Origin: Limnephilus marmoratus
Lineage: Eukaryota; Arthropoda; Insecta; Trichoptera; Limnephilidae
Reading direction: 5' to 3'
NCBI GenBank assembly: GCA_917880885.1
Contig: OU862913.1
Coordinates: 7,192,001-7,256,000 of the forward strand
DNA length: 64,000 nucleotides
The stretch's first letter is position 1. Each line of letters opens with the position of its first letter. The notes beneath the pieces were generated by a model. It searched no databases, was not told the DNA's origin, and worked only from the letters and a program-made list of their open reading frames with translations. A program made the position numbers and the translations under genes. Below are positions 20,354-30,717 of the stretch, piece by piece.

Positions 20354-20561
20354 GAATTTATGTTTTGGCTTGAACCAATTACCTGCCGCTACCACAGCAG
20401 GGCCATGGATCTACTAAATCCTGTTGAGACTCCTAACATCAAAACGGAACCAGGGTCCCAGGAAGAAGGCGGAGATGTAATGCCGTATACTGATATGGAT
20501 TTCGATCTCCAAGATGTAAAGAAGGAATGTTTGCAATATGCGGAGATTACTCAGACAGCCA
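20354..20561 (+). CDS. C2H2 zinc-finger gene 1, first coding exon (coding from 20405)
   Basis: Preceded by a TTTCAG acceptor (20348-20353), so an upstream untranslated exon is likely. The ATG at 20405 opens MDLLNPVETPNIKTEPGSQE, an acidic module ending DVKKEC..AEITQTA. The donor is A|GTAAGT after 20561, leaving phase 1. The module contains two matches to the SUMO consensus (IKTE and VKKE). The start is chosen because the same ATG context is conserved in the broken copy at 9921. The product is probably a nuclear DNA-binding regulator. Confidence 0.75.
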
Positions 20562-21867
20562 GTAAGTTATATAAAATTAATATATTAAATCTGAAGCATG
20601 TTTAATTTGGAATATTAAATTACTTAATTGAATTTCTCGCAATAAGTTCCCGATTCCTCAACCTCTTTTAATTTGGGACATGCATTAAGTTACACTTATT
20701 ATTTTACAGTAAAAATGCGTAAATATAGATGGAAGTAAAAACCTTTCCATTCTTCAAAATCAGGGTCCTTCTTGATTCATCGGCCCCTGAAGTAGACATC
20801 TGGTGTCATTCTTATATTCATTCATTTATCTTATATTCTTCACCTTAAAGTTTCTTATCCAAATTCCCGTAAATGCATGCTAAATAATCGGAATCTTTAA
20901 TCTTTTAAATTTATAGTTTTTTCTAAAGAGGTTTTGTTGTGTGTCAATAATAACTAACTAACTAACCATCACGCCGTTTCCCCGCAGGGGTAGGCAGGCA
21001 GGACGGACCGCCGAACAACTCGGTCTTGGCACACTCTCTATGCCTCGCTCACATTCAAACATCGTCTCATACACACTCTTCTATTATTCTGACTTTCGAC
21101 ATGGCCCGTCTCAATTTCACTTGATCGTGTCATGTCTTCTTCGGGCATCCCCGACTTCTTGTACCTTTTCACATTTGCGTCATATATTCTTTTTAAAGTA
21201 CTTTCTTCGTTCTTTCGCTTTACATTCCCAAACCACCTGAGGGTCCCTTTCTTAATCATACTCATTACACTTAGGTACATCAGCCTTACATTCTTTGCGG
21301 ATATCCACATTTCTCACACGATCATACATGGTTTTACCACACATACGCCTCAGGGATCTCATTTCAACAGCATTCAGTTTACTTTCATCTTTCTTCTGCC
21401 AGTGCTATGCCTCACTGCCATATATCAGGGTAGGTACCAGGACTACATTGTGGACTGCTAGCATCGCTTCTTTTGACAGTTTTTTTTTATTAGCGCTAAC
21501 GGCGTTCAGTCCTCCATTAATGGAGTAACCGGTATTTACCATTCTTTCAATATCTCTATCAGCCTTCCCATCTCTCGTTAACATACTACCCAGATACACA
21601 TACTTATCCACCTGCTCCAAGTAGTCATGCTATATCGCACACTATTTTCGTACTCTCTTTCAAACACCATGACTTTAACTTTAGTACTTCGTTCATCGTA
21701 GACACGCGAGACTGTAGACTGTAGATCTTCCATGGTGTTAGAAATCACCACCGTATCATCAGCATACAACAGGCAACATACTTTCAGACTACTCAATTTC
21801 GCGCCCAATCCCATTTCTTTCAATTCTTGCAATGATCATTGTACGTATTGTCGTTTTGATTTTGCAG
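20562..21867 (+). other. intron 1 of zinc-finger gene 1
   Basis: GT at 20562 and TTTTGCAG ending at 21867. It holds a LINE fragment in the opposite orientation (20955-21837); the first 390 bases show nothing else. Confidence 0.65.
20955..21837 (-). pseudogene. LINE reverse transcriptase fragment (RTE/CR1-like) in intron 1
   Basis: On the minus strand the frames show the RT active site CLLYADDTVVIS (YADD) followed by VDKYVYLGSMLTRDGK and the NTGYSINGGLNAVSANKKK block, then the C-terminal RWFGNVKRKNEEST and CMRRCLNVSEA blocks and the tail with CCCCGCAGGGGTAGGCA (complement). At least three frames are used and the endonuclease and first half of RT are missing. It is the longest copy of the family also seen at 3240 and 6597. 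Confidence 0.85.
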
Positions 21868-22020
21868 ACAGCACTAACGTGGAGACAGTTGCCATCAAGA
21901 CGGATCTGGTATCCCGAGATGAAGATGAAGTCAGTTTTTCTTATATGGAAATTGACGTTAAACTGTCGGACGTTAAAAAAGAATGCTTAGAACGCGTTGA
22001 AACAATGAACCAGACAGCAG
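21868..22020 (+). CDS. C2H2 zinc-finger gene 1, second acidic exon
   Basis: 153 nt, phase 1 at both ends (CAG|AC...GCAG|GTATAA). It encodes a second copy of the acidic module: VETVAIKTDLVSRDEDE, then MEIDVKLSDVKKECLE and ending NQTA. Being a multiple of three with matched phases, it can be duplicated or skipped without changing the downstream frame. The first SUMO-like site is weakened to IKTD, the second (VKKE) is kept. Confidence 0.75.
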
Positions 22021-22139
22021 GTATAACCGATTTTCATTGGAAGATTTAACTTTCTAACATAATGGTATCCATTTTTTCACTTAGGTTATAAGTCTTAATG
22101 TATCTTTTTAGCTATATCCTTTTTCAAATCTGTCAACAG

Positions 22140-23053
22140 ATATGAAGACGCATCCTGTGGATAAACGAGTATCTTATCCTCGTCACTACTCCTGCTCTTA
22201 TAAGAATAATTTTGTAAGTCACCTTCGCAGCCATACTGGAGTTGAACTTTTTTCATGTTCCAAGTGCAACTGTTCAAGTTCTCAAAAGGAATATTTGAGG
22301 AAAAACATGCTGGATCACAGCGAAAAAAAACCTTTTTCATGTTCCGATTGCAACTATTCGTGTTCTCGAAAGGGCAGTCTGAAGATCCACATGCTGACTC
22401 ACAGTGGAAAAAAAACTTTTTCTTGTTCCGATTGCAACTATTCGTGTTCTCGAAAGGACAGTCTGAAGATCCACAAGCTGACTCACAGTGGAGAAAAACC
22501 TTTTTCTTGTTCCGAGTGCAACTATTCATGTTCTAAAAAAAGCCATATGACGATCCACAAGCTGACTCACAGTGGAGAAAAACCTTTTTCTTGTTCTGAG
22601 TGCAACCATTCGTGTACTCAAAAGGGCAATCTGACGATCCACATGCGTACTCACAGTGGAGAAAAACCTTTTTCTTGTTCCGAATGCAACTATTCATATT
22701 CTACAAAAAGCAACCTAACGATCCACAAGATGACTCACAGTGGAGAAAAACCCTTTTCTTGTTCCGAATGCAACTATTCATGTTCTACAAAAAGCAACCT
22801 GACGATCCACAAGATGACTCATAGTAGAGAAAAACCTTTTTCTTGTTTTGAGTGCAACTATTCTTGTTCACGGAAGGGCAGTCTGACGATCCACAAGCGG
22901 ACTCACAGTGGAGAAAAACCTTTTTCTTGTTCTGAATGCAACTATTCATGCTCTCAGAAGAGCGATTTGAAGAAACACAATCTGATTCACAGTGGAGAAA
23001 AACCTTTTCTTGTTCCGAATGCAACTATTCCAGTACTACAAAAAGCAATCTGA
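22140..23053 (+). CDS. C2H2 zinc-finger gene 1, finger-array exon
   Basis: The acceptor CAACAG ends at 22139 and the phase joins the previous exon. After two degenerate fingers come eight intact ones of 28 residues each, pattern FSCSECNYSCSxKxxLxIHKLTHSGEKP, linked by the canonical SGEKP linker. In most fingers the usual Phe of the C2H2 core is Cys or Ser. The frame leaves the array at 23004-23008, where one T of a T-run is missing, and ends at 23053 after ~16 unrelated residues. Total product from 20405 would be about 407 residues. It may be a functional shortened protein or an early pseudogene. Confidence 0.75.
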
Positions 23054-24215
23054 CGACCCACAAGCTGTCTCACAGTGGAGAAAAACCTTTTTCTTGTTCC
23101 GAGTGCAACTATTCGTGTTCTCAAAAGAGCAGTCTGACGATCCACAAGCTGACTCACAGTGGAGAAAAACCTTTTTCTTGTTCCGAGTGCAACTATTCAT
23201 TCTCTCAGAAGGGCGATTTGAAGAAACACAATCTGATTCACAGTGGAGAAAAACATTTTTCTTGTTCCGAATGCAACTATTCCAGTACTACAAAAAGCAA
23301 TCTGACGACCCACAAGCTGACTCACAGTGGAGAAAAACCTTTTTCTTGTTCCGAATGCAACTATTCAAGTTCTACAAAAATCAATCCGACGACCCACAAG
23401 CTGACTCATAGTGGAGAAAAACCTTTTTCTTATTCCGAGTGCAACTATTCGTGTTCTCTAAAGAGCAGTCTGACGATCCACAAGCTGACTCACAGTGGAG
23501 AAAAACCTTTTTCTTGTTCCGAATGAAACTACTCATGTTCTACAAAAAGCAACCTGACGATCCACAAGATGACTCATAGTAGAGAAAAACCTTTTTCTTG
23601 TTCCGAGTTCAACTATTCATGCTCTCGAAAGGGCAGTCTGACGATCCATAAACTGACTCATAGTGAAGAAAAACCTTTTTTTCTTCGAGTGCAACTCTTC
23701 GTTCCCTCAAAAGGGCATTCTGACGATCCACACGCTGACTCACAATGGAGAAAAACCTTTTTCTTATTCCGGGTGCAACTATTTATATTCTCAAAGGGGC
23801 AGTCTGACGATCCAAATGCTGACTCACAGTGGAGAAAAAGCTTTAACATATTCCAAGTGCAACTATTCATGTTCTCCGAAGGGAGATTTGCAAAAATACA
23901 TACTGAATCACTTTGGAGAAAACCTTTTTCTTGTTCCGATTGCAATTATTAATTTTCTACAAAAAGCAATCTGATAATTCACAGACTGACTCACAGTGCA
24001 GAAAAACCTTTTTCTTGTTCCGAGTGCAACTATTCATAATAATAATTAATAATAATTGGCTAATTTATATAGCGCCGTTTTCGTGGAAAATCACCTCTAG
24101 GGCGCTCATGTTCTCAAGAAGCAATCTGAAGAGCCTTACTCACGGCTGAGAAAATCTTTTTTCATAATCTGATTGCCGCTATTCTTGTTCTCAAATGAGG
24201 CATTTGAAGAAGCAC
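23005..24215 (+). pseudogene. decayed continuation of the zinc-finger array
   Basis: The 84 bp finger repeat continues for about 13 more units. Fingers up to 23520 are mostly intact in a shifted frame (one lacks a Cys: FSYSEC). A TGC to TGA change at 23524-23526 stops that frame. Further units show Cys to Phe, frame changes near 23675 and 23930, and a TAA at 23950. The array is then split by a ~74 base insertion at 24034-24107 and ends in a remnant near CRMRHLKKHAY-like residues. Damage increases towards the 3' end. Confidence 0.85.
24034..24107. mobile_element. short insertion in the finger array
   Basis: AATAATAATTAATAATAATT followed by TTTATATAGCGCCGTTTTCG and TCTAGGGCGCTC interrupts a finger between the codons for its YS and CS residues. 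The TATAGCGCC / TAGGGCGC motif is typical of a widespread small invertebrate repeat. TTCAT/CTCAT borders may be a short duplication. Confidence 0.55.
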
Positions 24216-24480
24216 GCATACGCTTGTTTGGTTTTTTTCCTTTTTAACAGCAAATTTACGAATCATTTTTGAAAAATGCTATTCCGTGATACTTGCATCA
24301 CGAACAATAACAAAATATATTTATGTACGTAATGACCAATTTTGATTTTATTTTCAAGTAAACGATAATATTTTCCAAGTTCCAATTTAAAATTGTCTTA
24401 ACTTAACGCATTTAGAAAACACACTTCTCTCTCTCGTTGACCCCAATTATAATATCGGTCCCCATATTATTACACTGTTA
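24216..24480. other. intergenic, no feature seen
   Basis: AT-rich, likely 3' flank of the zinc-finger gene. AATATATTTATG and AATAATA-type motifs are present but no clear polyadenylation site can be chosen. Confidence 0.45.
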
Positions 24481-24930
24481 TTCTTACAGCAGCGTATCAC
24501 CGTTCTAGCTTATCCTCTCCGCACCATATTCGGGCATTATTTGTCAGAAAGTACATTTCCTGATCTATGGAAATAGAATTATTTGACTCTAATCTTCAAA
24601 AAGGGGGATAAAATGGAACTAACCAATTATAGACCGATTTGCATATCATCAACTATTTTATAACTTTGAAGCTTCTTATGGATAAATTAATTGGCACAGT
24701 CAAAGACAGCATATGTCCTGAACAGAGGGCTTTATAACCGTCTAATGAACACTTACTAAAATAAATATAAAATGTTTTTCTTCAATTACATGGTTATTAA
24801 TAACATCGATCTCTATGTAATCTATTTCTGAAATTAAAGACTTAGGTCTAACTTTTGACACCAAACTTAACTTCATACCACACTTAGAATATTTCAATGA
24901 TGAATTGGGCATTGTGTTGTACGGGTACCG
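24480..24930 (+). pseudogene. jockey/CR1-like RT relic
   Basis: Fragments in several frames match LINE reverse transcriptase: FPDLWK, then FKKGDKMELTNYRPI with the RT motif NYRPI, then LLMDKLIGTV, and, after a gap, EIKDLGLTFDTKLNFIPH, which belongs downstream of the YADD box. The YADD segment itself is deleted. Stops are frequent. Confidence 0.75.
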
Positions 24931-25194
24931 GAATGTTGATTGAACACGGAATGTAGTTGCTTAGTTTTAAGTTTTAATAACTTTTTAAATGATTTTTTTT
25001 CCTAATCCCTGTGAGAATTTAACAATGATTCGAGTTTACATCCTATTTTTCGATCCGTACTTTGTGTGGTTAAACTTATATTTTGTCAAATTAATGATAT
25101 AATAAATATGATCTGAATTAATGACCACCAAGGTGTATTTTTTGTAGTTTTTGTTTTGTCTAACCTTCAGTAAAAATTATTTTTTATTATAAAA
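24931..25194. other. AT-rich spacer
   Basis: No feature seen between the RT relic and the SINE. Confidence 0.45.
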
Positions 25195-25398
25195 TAATTT
25201 AAAAAAAAACAAGAAAGTAACATTCCTGGGTTACGAATAACCCGACAATATTTGAAAATCTCCTACTACCACCACAGTAAGCCGAAGGAGAAGATGTCGA
25301 GAAGTCGTGATGGAGGACTTTTTTAGCCAGCCGAGATATCGAACACGGAACGCCTGGGTGGGACCCAAACGCGATGCCCACTCAACCACTGACCGGTC
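25195..25398 (-). mobile_element. tRNA-derived SINE (family A), third copy
   Basis: Minus strand starts GACCGGTCAGTGGTTGAGTG and carries GTGTTCGATATCTCGG as B box; the body matches the copies at 4905 and 6884. The tail here is T-rich rather than A-rich. Confidence 0.8.
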
Positions 25399-25660
25399 GA
25401 GATTCTTTGCCAATGTTTTGGATATCTTGAGCCTGCACTTTTTCCATTTTTGTTTGTGTCTTTTTTATTTTATTATTTTTTTTTATTTATTAGTGATGAT
25501 ATATTACAAAATTATTACATTTATAATATATTACTCCCGATGAGTTTAATGAAATACATTTCGGGAAGCACAACATTATACAACTAAAAGAAAATTATTA
25601 TAAGAAATAATTATCAGCCTGAAACAATAACATTGACAAAATCTTCCGGGAAAATATACA

Positions 25661-26512
25661 TGCCGCCAACGGGACTTGAACCAACGGGCGTAGCCAGGTT
25701 TTAGTATCGGGGGGGTTTAAGAAAACAAAACTACTGAATGTGGACGCAATAACCTATATATTAATATGCCACCGCCATGGCAAATCAAAACTCGTGTCGG
25801 GGGGGGGGGGGGGGGGGGGGTTAGTCGGACTTTGTATTTCTTGGAACTATAATAAAATAAAACTTTTCGAAACTAACATTTTCAGCAGTCACTTACCACT
25901 GATTAGAAACGGAATTTCAAATAAAAATCAACCGCAATCACCAATAAAACGGATCTAGAAAGTTAAATTAATTTTTTCTTTCAGAGGAGAATTTTTTCTT
26001 TTCTTTCTTTTCTTTTTTTCATTAATTTTTTCTTTATCTCTATTATATTAGTTTCCATTTATCTTTTTAGATACATAATATAATTTTGAGTTTTCATGTT
26101 AAAAATAACATTGCTTGACGAAATTGCTCGTAAGTAGATCAACAATATTTAATGTTCATGAGAATTCCAAAAAACATATAGGTATATAATACCAGTAATA
26201 TTGTCATATTATGTAATAAAAAAATTACCGGTTCGAAATTTCCCTAGATTTTGTGCTGATTTCCCTTTTCCCTAAAAAATATTTTTCTCCTCTAGATCTA
26301 GTCAAATTTCCCTAGACATACCATCACTGGTGTGGGGATACACAACAATACCGAAACGGCACGAATCCTTATTTTTATATATTGATGTTGATATCTTAAC
26401 TTTTCGGGAGGGGTTTGAACCCCCAAAACCCCCCCTGGCTTCGCCCGTGCTTGAACCCGTGTCCTTATGATTGCCGATCAGGTGCTCTACCATTGAGCTA
26501 TGTCGGAAATAT
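25661..26512 (-). mobile_element. tRNA-like SINE head split by a hAT-like MITE
   Basis: Ignoring 25683-26449 and one 8 bp duplicate, the minus strand reads as a tRNA-like sequence: CCGACATAGCTCAATGGTAG with an A box, then a GGACACGGGTTCAAGTCCCG T-arm with a perfect five base-pair stem and B box. The anticodon stem is imperfect, so a SINE head or tRNA pseudogene is more likely than a working tRNA. Confidence 0.7.
25683..26449. mobile_element. 767 bp hAT-like MITE with 8 bp target duplication
   Basis: Ends AACGGGCGTAGCCAGG and CCTGGCTTCGCCCGTG are inverted with two or three mismatches. CTTGAACC flanks both sides (25675-25682, 26450-26457). No transposase frame. The element holds a run of about 20 G near 25800, which may be a collapsed or expanded homopolymer. 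Confidence 0.85.
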
Positions 26513-26602
26513 ACAAGTTAAAGTATTTCACCATAAACTGTAGATATTGTCGAGACAAATTATGTCTTCATTTATTGGGGAAATACTTAAACTTGACAAA
26601 TA

Positions 26603-26912
26603 CCTTGGTCTGTCTCGGGTAGTTTGTATCTTCCGGTTATTAAAATGTAATTGGAAATAGAATCAATAAACTCAAGAGTCCCTTAAAAATTGTCCTGAAG
26701 ATGAGTCTTTCATTACCAGTTCCTTTACCTTAAAACTTTACATATGATTCTACGAGTCGGATAGTTTAACGCGAGTGATTAAATTAATAAAAAAGAACCA
26801 GCACTGAAGAAGGAACCAGCAATGCAGCCAGAATCCAGCAAGCAGATTCCAGCATCCAGAAGACATCACGATAAAAAGGGCAAGTGACCAATCCATTCCA
26901 TACTACCCACCT
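26603..26912 (+). repeat. BEL 5' LTR, 3' portion
   Basis: Matches 35398-35703 with about eight differences by eye. The sequence TACTACCCAC|CTTACCAT at 26901-26918 is the uninterrupted version of the site where the LARD-like element sits in the other copy. The true LTR end and PBS are not clear; TGGGTGAAATTTAACGG near 27177 is a possible PBS. Confidence 0.75.
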
Positions 26913-27332
26913 TACCATATAAATCCTAAAAAAAAAAAAAAAAAAGAAAGCAAAAAATTTAATGACATCAAAATTGTGCATTTCTCATAAAAAAAATTGT
27001 TGCAAGCCGGTATGAACAAGTCTACAAAAAATAACTCGACATTGCAGAAGGAAATGAGATTATCGCAAAAAACTACAGCAATGTTATAAATTCCGGGATT
27101 AAAAGAAACTTTTTCTGAAATAATTATTTAAATTAACCGCGAAGCCGATAAAACAGTTTGTTTCTAAAAATACTCTATGGGTGAAATTTAACGGCGTCGG
27201 GGCATTGTCAATTGTCGTGTTGTGACGGATTGGGAAGTTATCGGCGTTTATTACGGGATTAATAGTTTTAAACGGTTATTGTGAAAAAATATTTGGATAA
27301 CTCTGATTAAGTAAGTACCTGATTTAATAAAA
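26913..27332 (+). other. BEL leader
   Basis: Non-coding sequence shared with 56029-56443. It ends at the ATG of gag (27333). Confidence 0.7.
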
Positions 27333-28543
27333 ATGGATTTAAAAACACGAATCGGTAAAAGGGGCATTTGTAAGGGGAAAGTGACTAGGTTCAGAGAATT
27401 TTTAAACAAAAATTCGCTGACACAAAGCGAACTCGGATTACGTATAAAACATTTCGAGCTTTTAATGGATCAGTTCGAGGAAATTCAGGATAAAATAGAC
27501 GCTTTATCTCCCGATGATGACGACAGCGAAAGGGCGAGTTTTAAAAACGATTATTTTGATGTTTTATCCAAAGCGAAAGAGAGGTTAGTTTCAGACCATT
27601 TCGCAGGCAAGGAAAATAACAACATTAAATTGCCGATAATAGAATTTTATCCAAATATTAAAAAATTATTAACCAAAATTTAAAGGTGATTACTGCGAAT
27701 GGATAGAATTCCGAGATGCGTTTATATCTTTAGTAGACAGTAATTCTAACCTAGATGCCGTACAAAAATTTTATTATTTGCGTTCTTGTCTAAAAGGGGA
27801 AGCATTTAAACTAATAACAGCATTACCAATGCACATCGACAACTATGTAACGGCCTGGGAGATGCTCACGGACAGATACGAAAACTCAAAAATAATTATA
27901 AATAATCATGTAAACGCGTTGTTTAAATTACCGGACTTAAAAGCAGAAAATCACGTCGCAATAAGAAGCCTATTGGACGAGGCACAGTTGCATTTAAAAT
28001 CGCTAAATAAATTAAATATAGCTACGAGAAATTGGGATGTAGTATTGATTTATTTGTTATCAAACAAGCTAGACTCAAATACAAGGGCTCATTGGGAACA
28101 ATACCCCACAAAAAATAATCTACCTACCTACGAAGAATTTATTACCTAAATGTTTGTATACAAGGGCCCAAGTATTAGAGGCCTCATCAAATAACGAAAA
28201 AAGAATTAATCCGGGAAAAACGAATCCGCATAATTATAAAAAAGAAGCTATGGTTTCATTATCTGCACAAAAATTAAAATGTTTACATTGCAACGATAAT
28301 CATAAGATTTATTATTGCCGCAAATTTTTGGAATTGAAGCCAAAAGAACGAATAGATAAAATACACAAATTAGGCGCTTGTTTAAAATGTTTAAACCTTG
28401 GTCATAAATTAAAGGATTGCAAATCAAAATTTAATTGCCGTAAATGCGATGGCGTAAATCACAATACGTTACTTCATTTTAAACAAGAGGAGGAATCAAA
28501 ACACGAAAGGGCATCAACATCTTCCGCGAAGGAAGCGCCTTAG
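27333..28543 (+). pseudogene. BEL gag, two frameshifts
   Basis: Begins MDLKTRIGKRGICKGKVTRF. The N-terminal helical part runs to about 27683; the frame then shifts near 27675 (GDYCEWIEFRDAF lies in the next frame) and again at about 28150. The middle matches the DUF1759-type gag core (VTAWEMLTDRYENS). The C-terminus has three Cys-rich knuckles: CLHCNDNHKIYYC, CLKCLNLGHKLKDC and CRKCDGVNHNTLLH. The frame meets TAG at 28541-28543, where Gln would fit, and continues in frame into pol. Confidence 0.9.
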
Positions 28544-28579
28544 GTATCAAATCATGCCGCGAAGGTAGAACCAAATTTC

Positions 28580-30349
28580 GTGTTATTGTCCACTGCCATC
28601 ATCAACATAAAGGACGATGCCGGACAATCAATTCAAGCAAGAGCTCTATTAGATTCTGGGGCACAAACTAATTTTATAAGTAAGGAATTTGCAAAGAAAT
28701 TAAAATCAAAGGCGAAAAGGGTCAACATTCCTGTTACGGGAATCCACAATAAGATTTTAAATATAAAATCTAAAGTGGAATTCAATATAACTTCAAGCTA
28801 TTCTGAATACCAAAGGAATATAGAATGCCTGATAGTACCTGAAGTGACCAGTAACCTGCCACAAATTTCCTTTCAGAGAAAAGATGCGGGGATCTCAAGC
28901 GGTCTCCAATTAGCAGATCCGAACTTCAACATTACCAGCCCGATAGATCTACTACTGGGAGCGGAGGTATTCTGGGAAGTCTTGCATACCGATCGAATGA
29001 GAATTGGAGATGCTGGACTCACGCTACAAAGGACCGAGCTAGGATGGCTTGTGTCCGGACCTATCTCCACTCCGAAACCAAAAAGGCCAGTAAATTCCTG
29101 TAATTTATCTTTAAATTTATTGCATAAGCAATTAGAAAGCTTTTGGAAAATAGAGGAACTAGCTCCTGTAAAACATAGAAGCCACGAAGAAAGAGCATGT
29201 GAAGAGAGCTTCTTACGCACACATGAAAGAGATGAGAAAGGTCGTTTTGCGGTAAGATTACCGCTGCGGCCCAATATTAATCAAATGGGTGAAACCCTAA
29301 AGGTGGCTGAAAAAAGATTCTATAATATGGAGAAAAAATTTCATGCCAATAAAGACCTGATGCTAGATTATAAAAAAATCATGAAAGAGTATCAGGAATT
29401 GGGGCATATGACGCTGTGCGAAGCACCGCCAAAAGATAAAATTAGTTATTATTTGCCACACCATGCAGTGATGAAGGAGTCTAGCACGACAACCAAAACC
29501 AGGGTCGTGTTTGACGGATCAGCCAAGTCATCAACCGGTATATCATTAAACGACGCCCTCATGGTAGGGCCAGTTTTACAAAAGGATTTATGTGCGCAAT
29601 TATTATTTTTCAGAAAGCACCAGTATGCATTAACTGCCGACATCGAGAAGATGTATCGTCAAATATTGGTGCAGCCTGAGGATAGAGATTTGCAGCGCAT
29701 AGTCTGGAGGGACTCTCCGGAAGAAGAAATCCGACACTATCAACTCAATACGGTCACCTACGGTTTGGGACCATCATCCTTTCTGGCTACCAGATGCTTG
29801 GAGCAGTTAGGAACAGAAAATCAGGAAGCATACAGAAAGGTCAGTCGCATCCTAAAATACAACTTTTATATGGATGATTTGATAACTGGCGACGAAAATG
29901 AGGCAGATTGTCTCACTATTTAGCAACAGTTAAGCAGCATTTTGGCATCTGCTGGCATGAATTTACGAAAATGGCGATCGAATTTACCCTCTATAAGTTC
30001 AAAACCAGAGAGTGATACAGATATGATTATTACTGATAACCCCAAGGAAAAGAAAATTTTAGGGTTGTCATGGAATAACCAGCAGGACTATTTTCAGTAC
30101 ATTGTAGAGCCCTTAGAAGCCTGCGTTAAAAGCAAACGCCAAATGTTATCATGTATCGCCTCTACCTTTGACCCATTGGGTTTGATAGGCCCAATAACTT
30201 TAGTCGCAAAACTGATAATGCAAGGTTTGTGGCAAACTAAGATTCAGTGGGACGAAGATGTTCCATCTGAACAGATGAATGCGTGGAATTCGTACATAAA
30301 TGAATTACCTAATTACATAATTTATGAATTACCAGGAAGAAAGCTATGA
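28580..30349 (+). pseudogene. BEL protease and reverse transcriptase
   Basis: Same frame as the gag C-terminus. Protease: ARALLDSGAQTNFIS (D-S-G near residue 25). RT: TRVVFDGSAKSS, then YALTADIEKMYRQI with the first Asp, LGPSSFLATRCL, and FYMDDLITG with the YMDD box near residue 430. One in-frame TAG at 29921-29923 follows, again where CAG (Gln) is expected, and the frame continues to 30349 (FDPLGLIGPITLVAK). Catalytic residues look intact, so the damage is limited to the stops here. Confidence 0.9.
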
Positions 30350-30716
30350 AAAATATTAAAAAAAAATTAAATTAAAATATTCTAGTACCACCTCATAAAT
30401 TTAACTTATTGTATATTATATTTAGAAATATGTATTGCATATTCAGATATATGTTTTTGCCTTTACTTTAAATCATTTATTAACTAACCTATATTTTTAT
30501 TACTTTTATCTGTATTTTATCATAAAATCACAAATATTTTTTGTTAAATTACCAATATTTTTTGTTTTAATTTAAACAAATGTATTTTTTTTAGTTGTCC
30601 TCTCCTAAACACAAGCAGCTGCTTTATTAGGAGAGTGATTGAAATATTGATGTATATATTATATTGTAAAATTGTAACCTTTGTTATATGTTTCAATAAA
30701 AAAAAAAAAAACCTCT
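30310..30716 (+). mobile_element. short LINE 3' tail nested in BEL pol
   Basis: About 370-400 AT-rich bases separate the BEL RT end from RNase H and finish in TTTCAATAAA followed by an A run at 30700-30713. A short palindromic block CTCTCCTAA..TTAGGAGAG lies near 30600-30635. The 5' border is uncertain, because ELPGRKL-like residues could belong to either element. Confidence 0.65.
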
Positions 30717-30717
30717 T

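Noticed and set aside
22095..22529. Minus-strand frames with repeated SACGSSDCPFENTNSC motifs over the finger array (also 22785-23024 and 23658-23945)
   Set aside because: They are antisense shadows of the 84 bp finger repeat; the repetition comes from the repeat unit.
22255..23952. Alternative plus-strand frames with repeated RKTFFLFRMQLF and SQWRKT motifs
   Set aside because: They are the finger array read one base out of frame. The C2H2 pattern is only in the chosen frames.
25798..25821. Run of about 20 G as a G-quadruplex or regulatory site
   Set aside because: It lies inside a MITE and may be a homopolymer artefact. No support for function.
26445..26512. Functional tRNA gene
   Set aside because: It is split by a MITE and the anticodon stem does not pair well even without the MITE.
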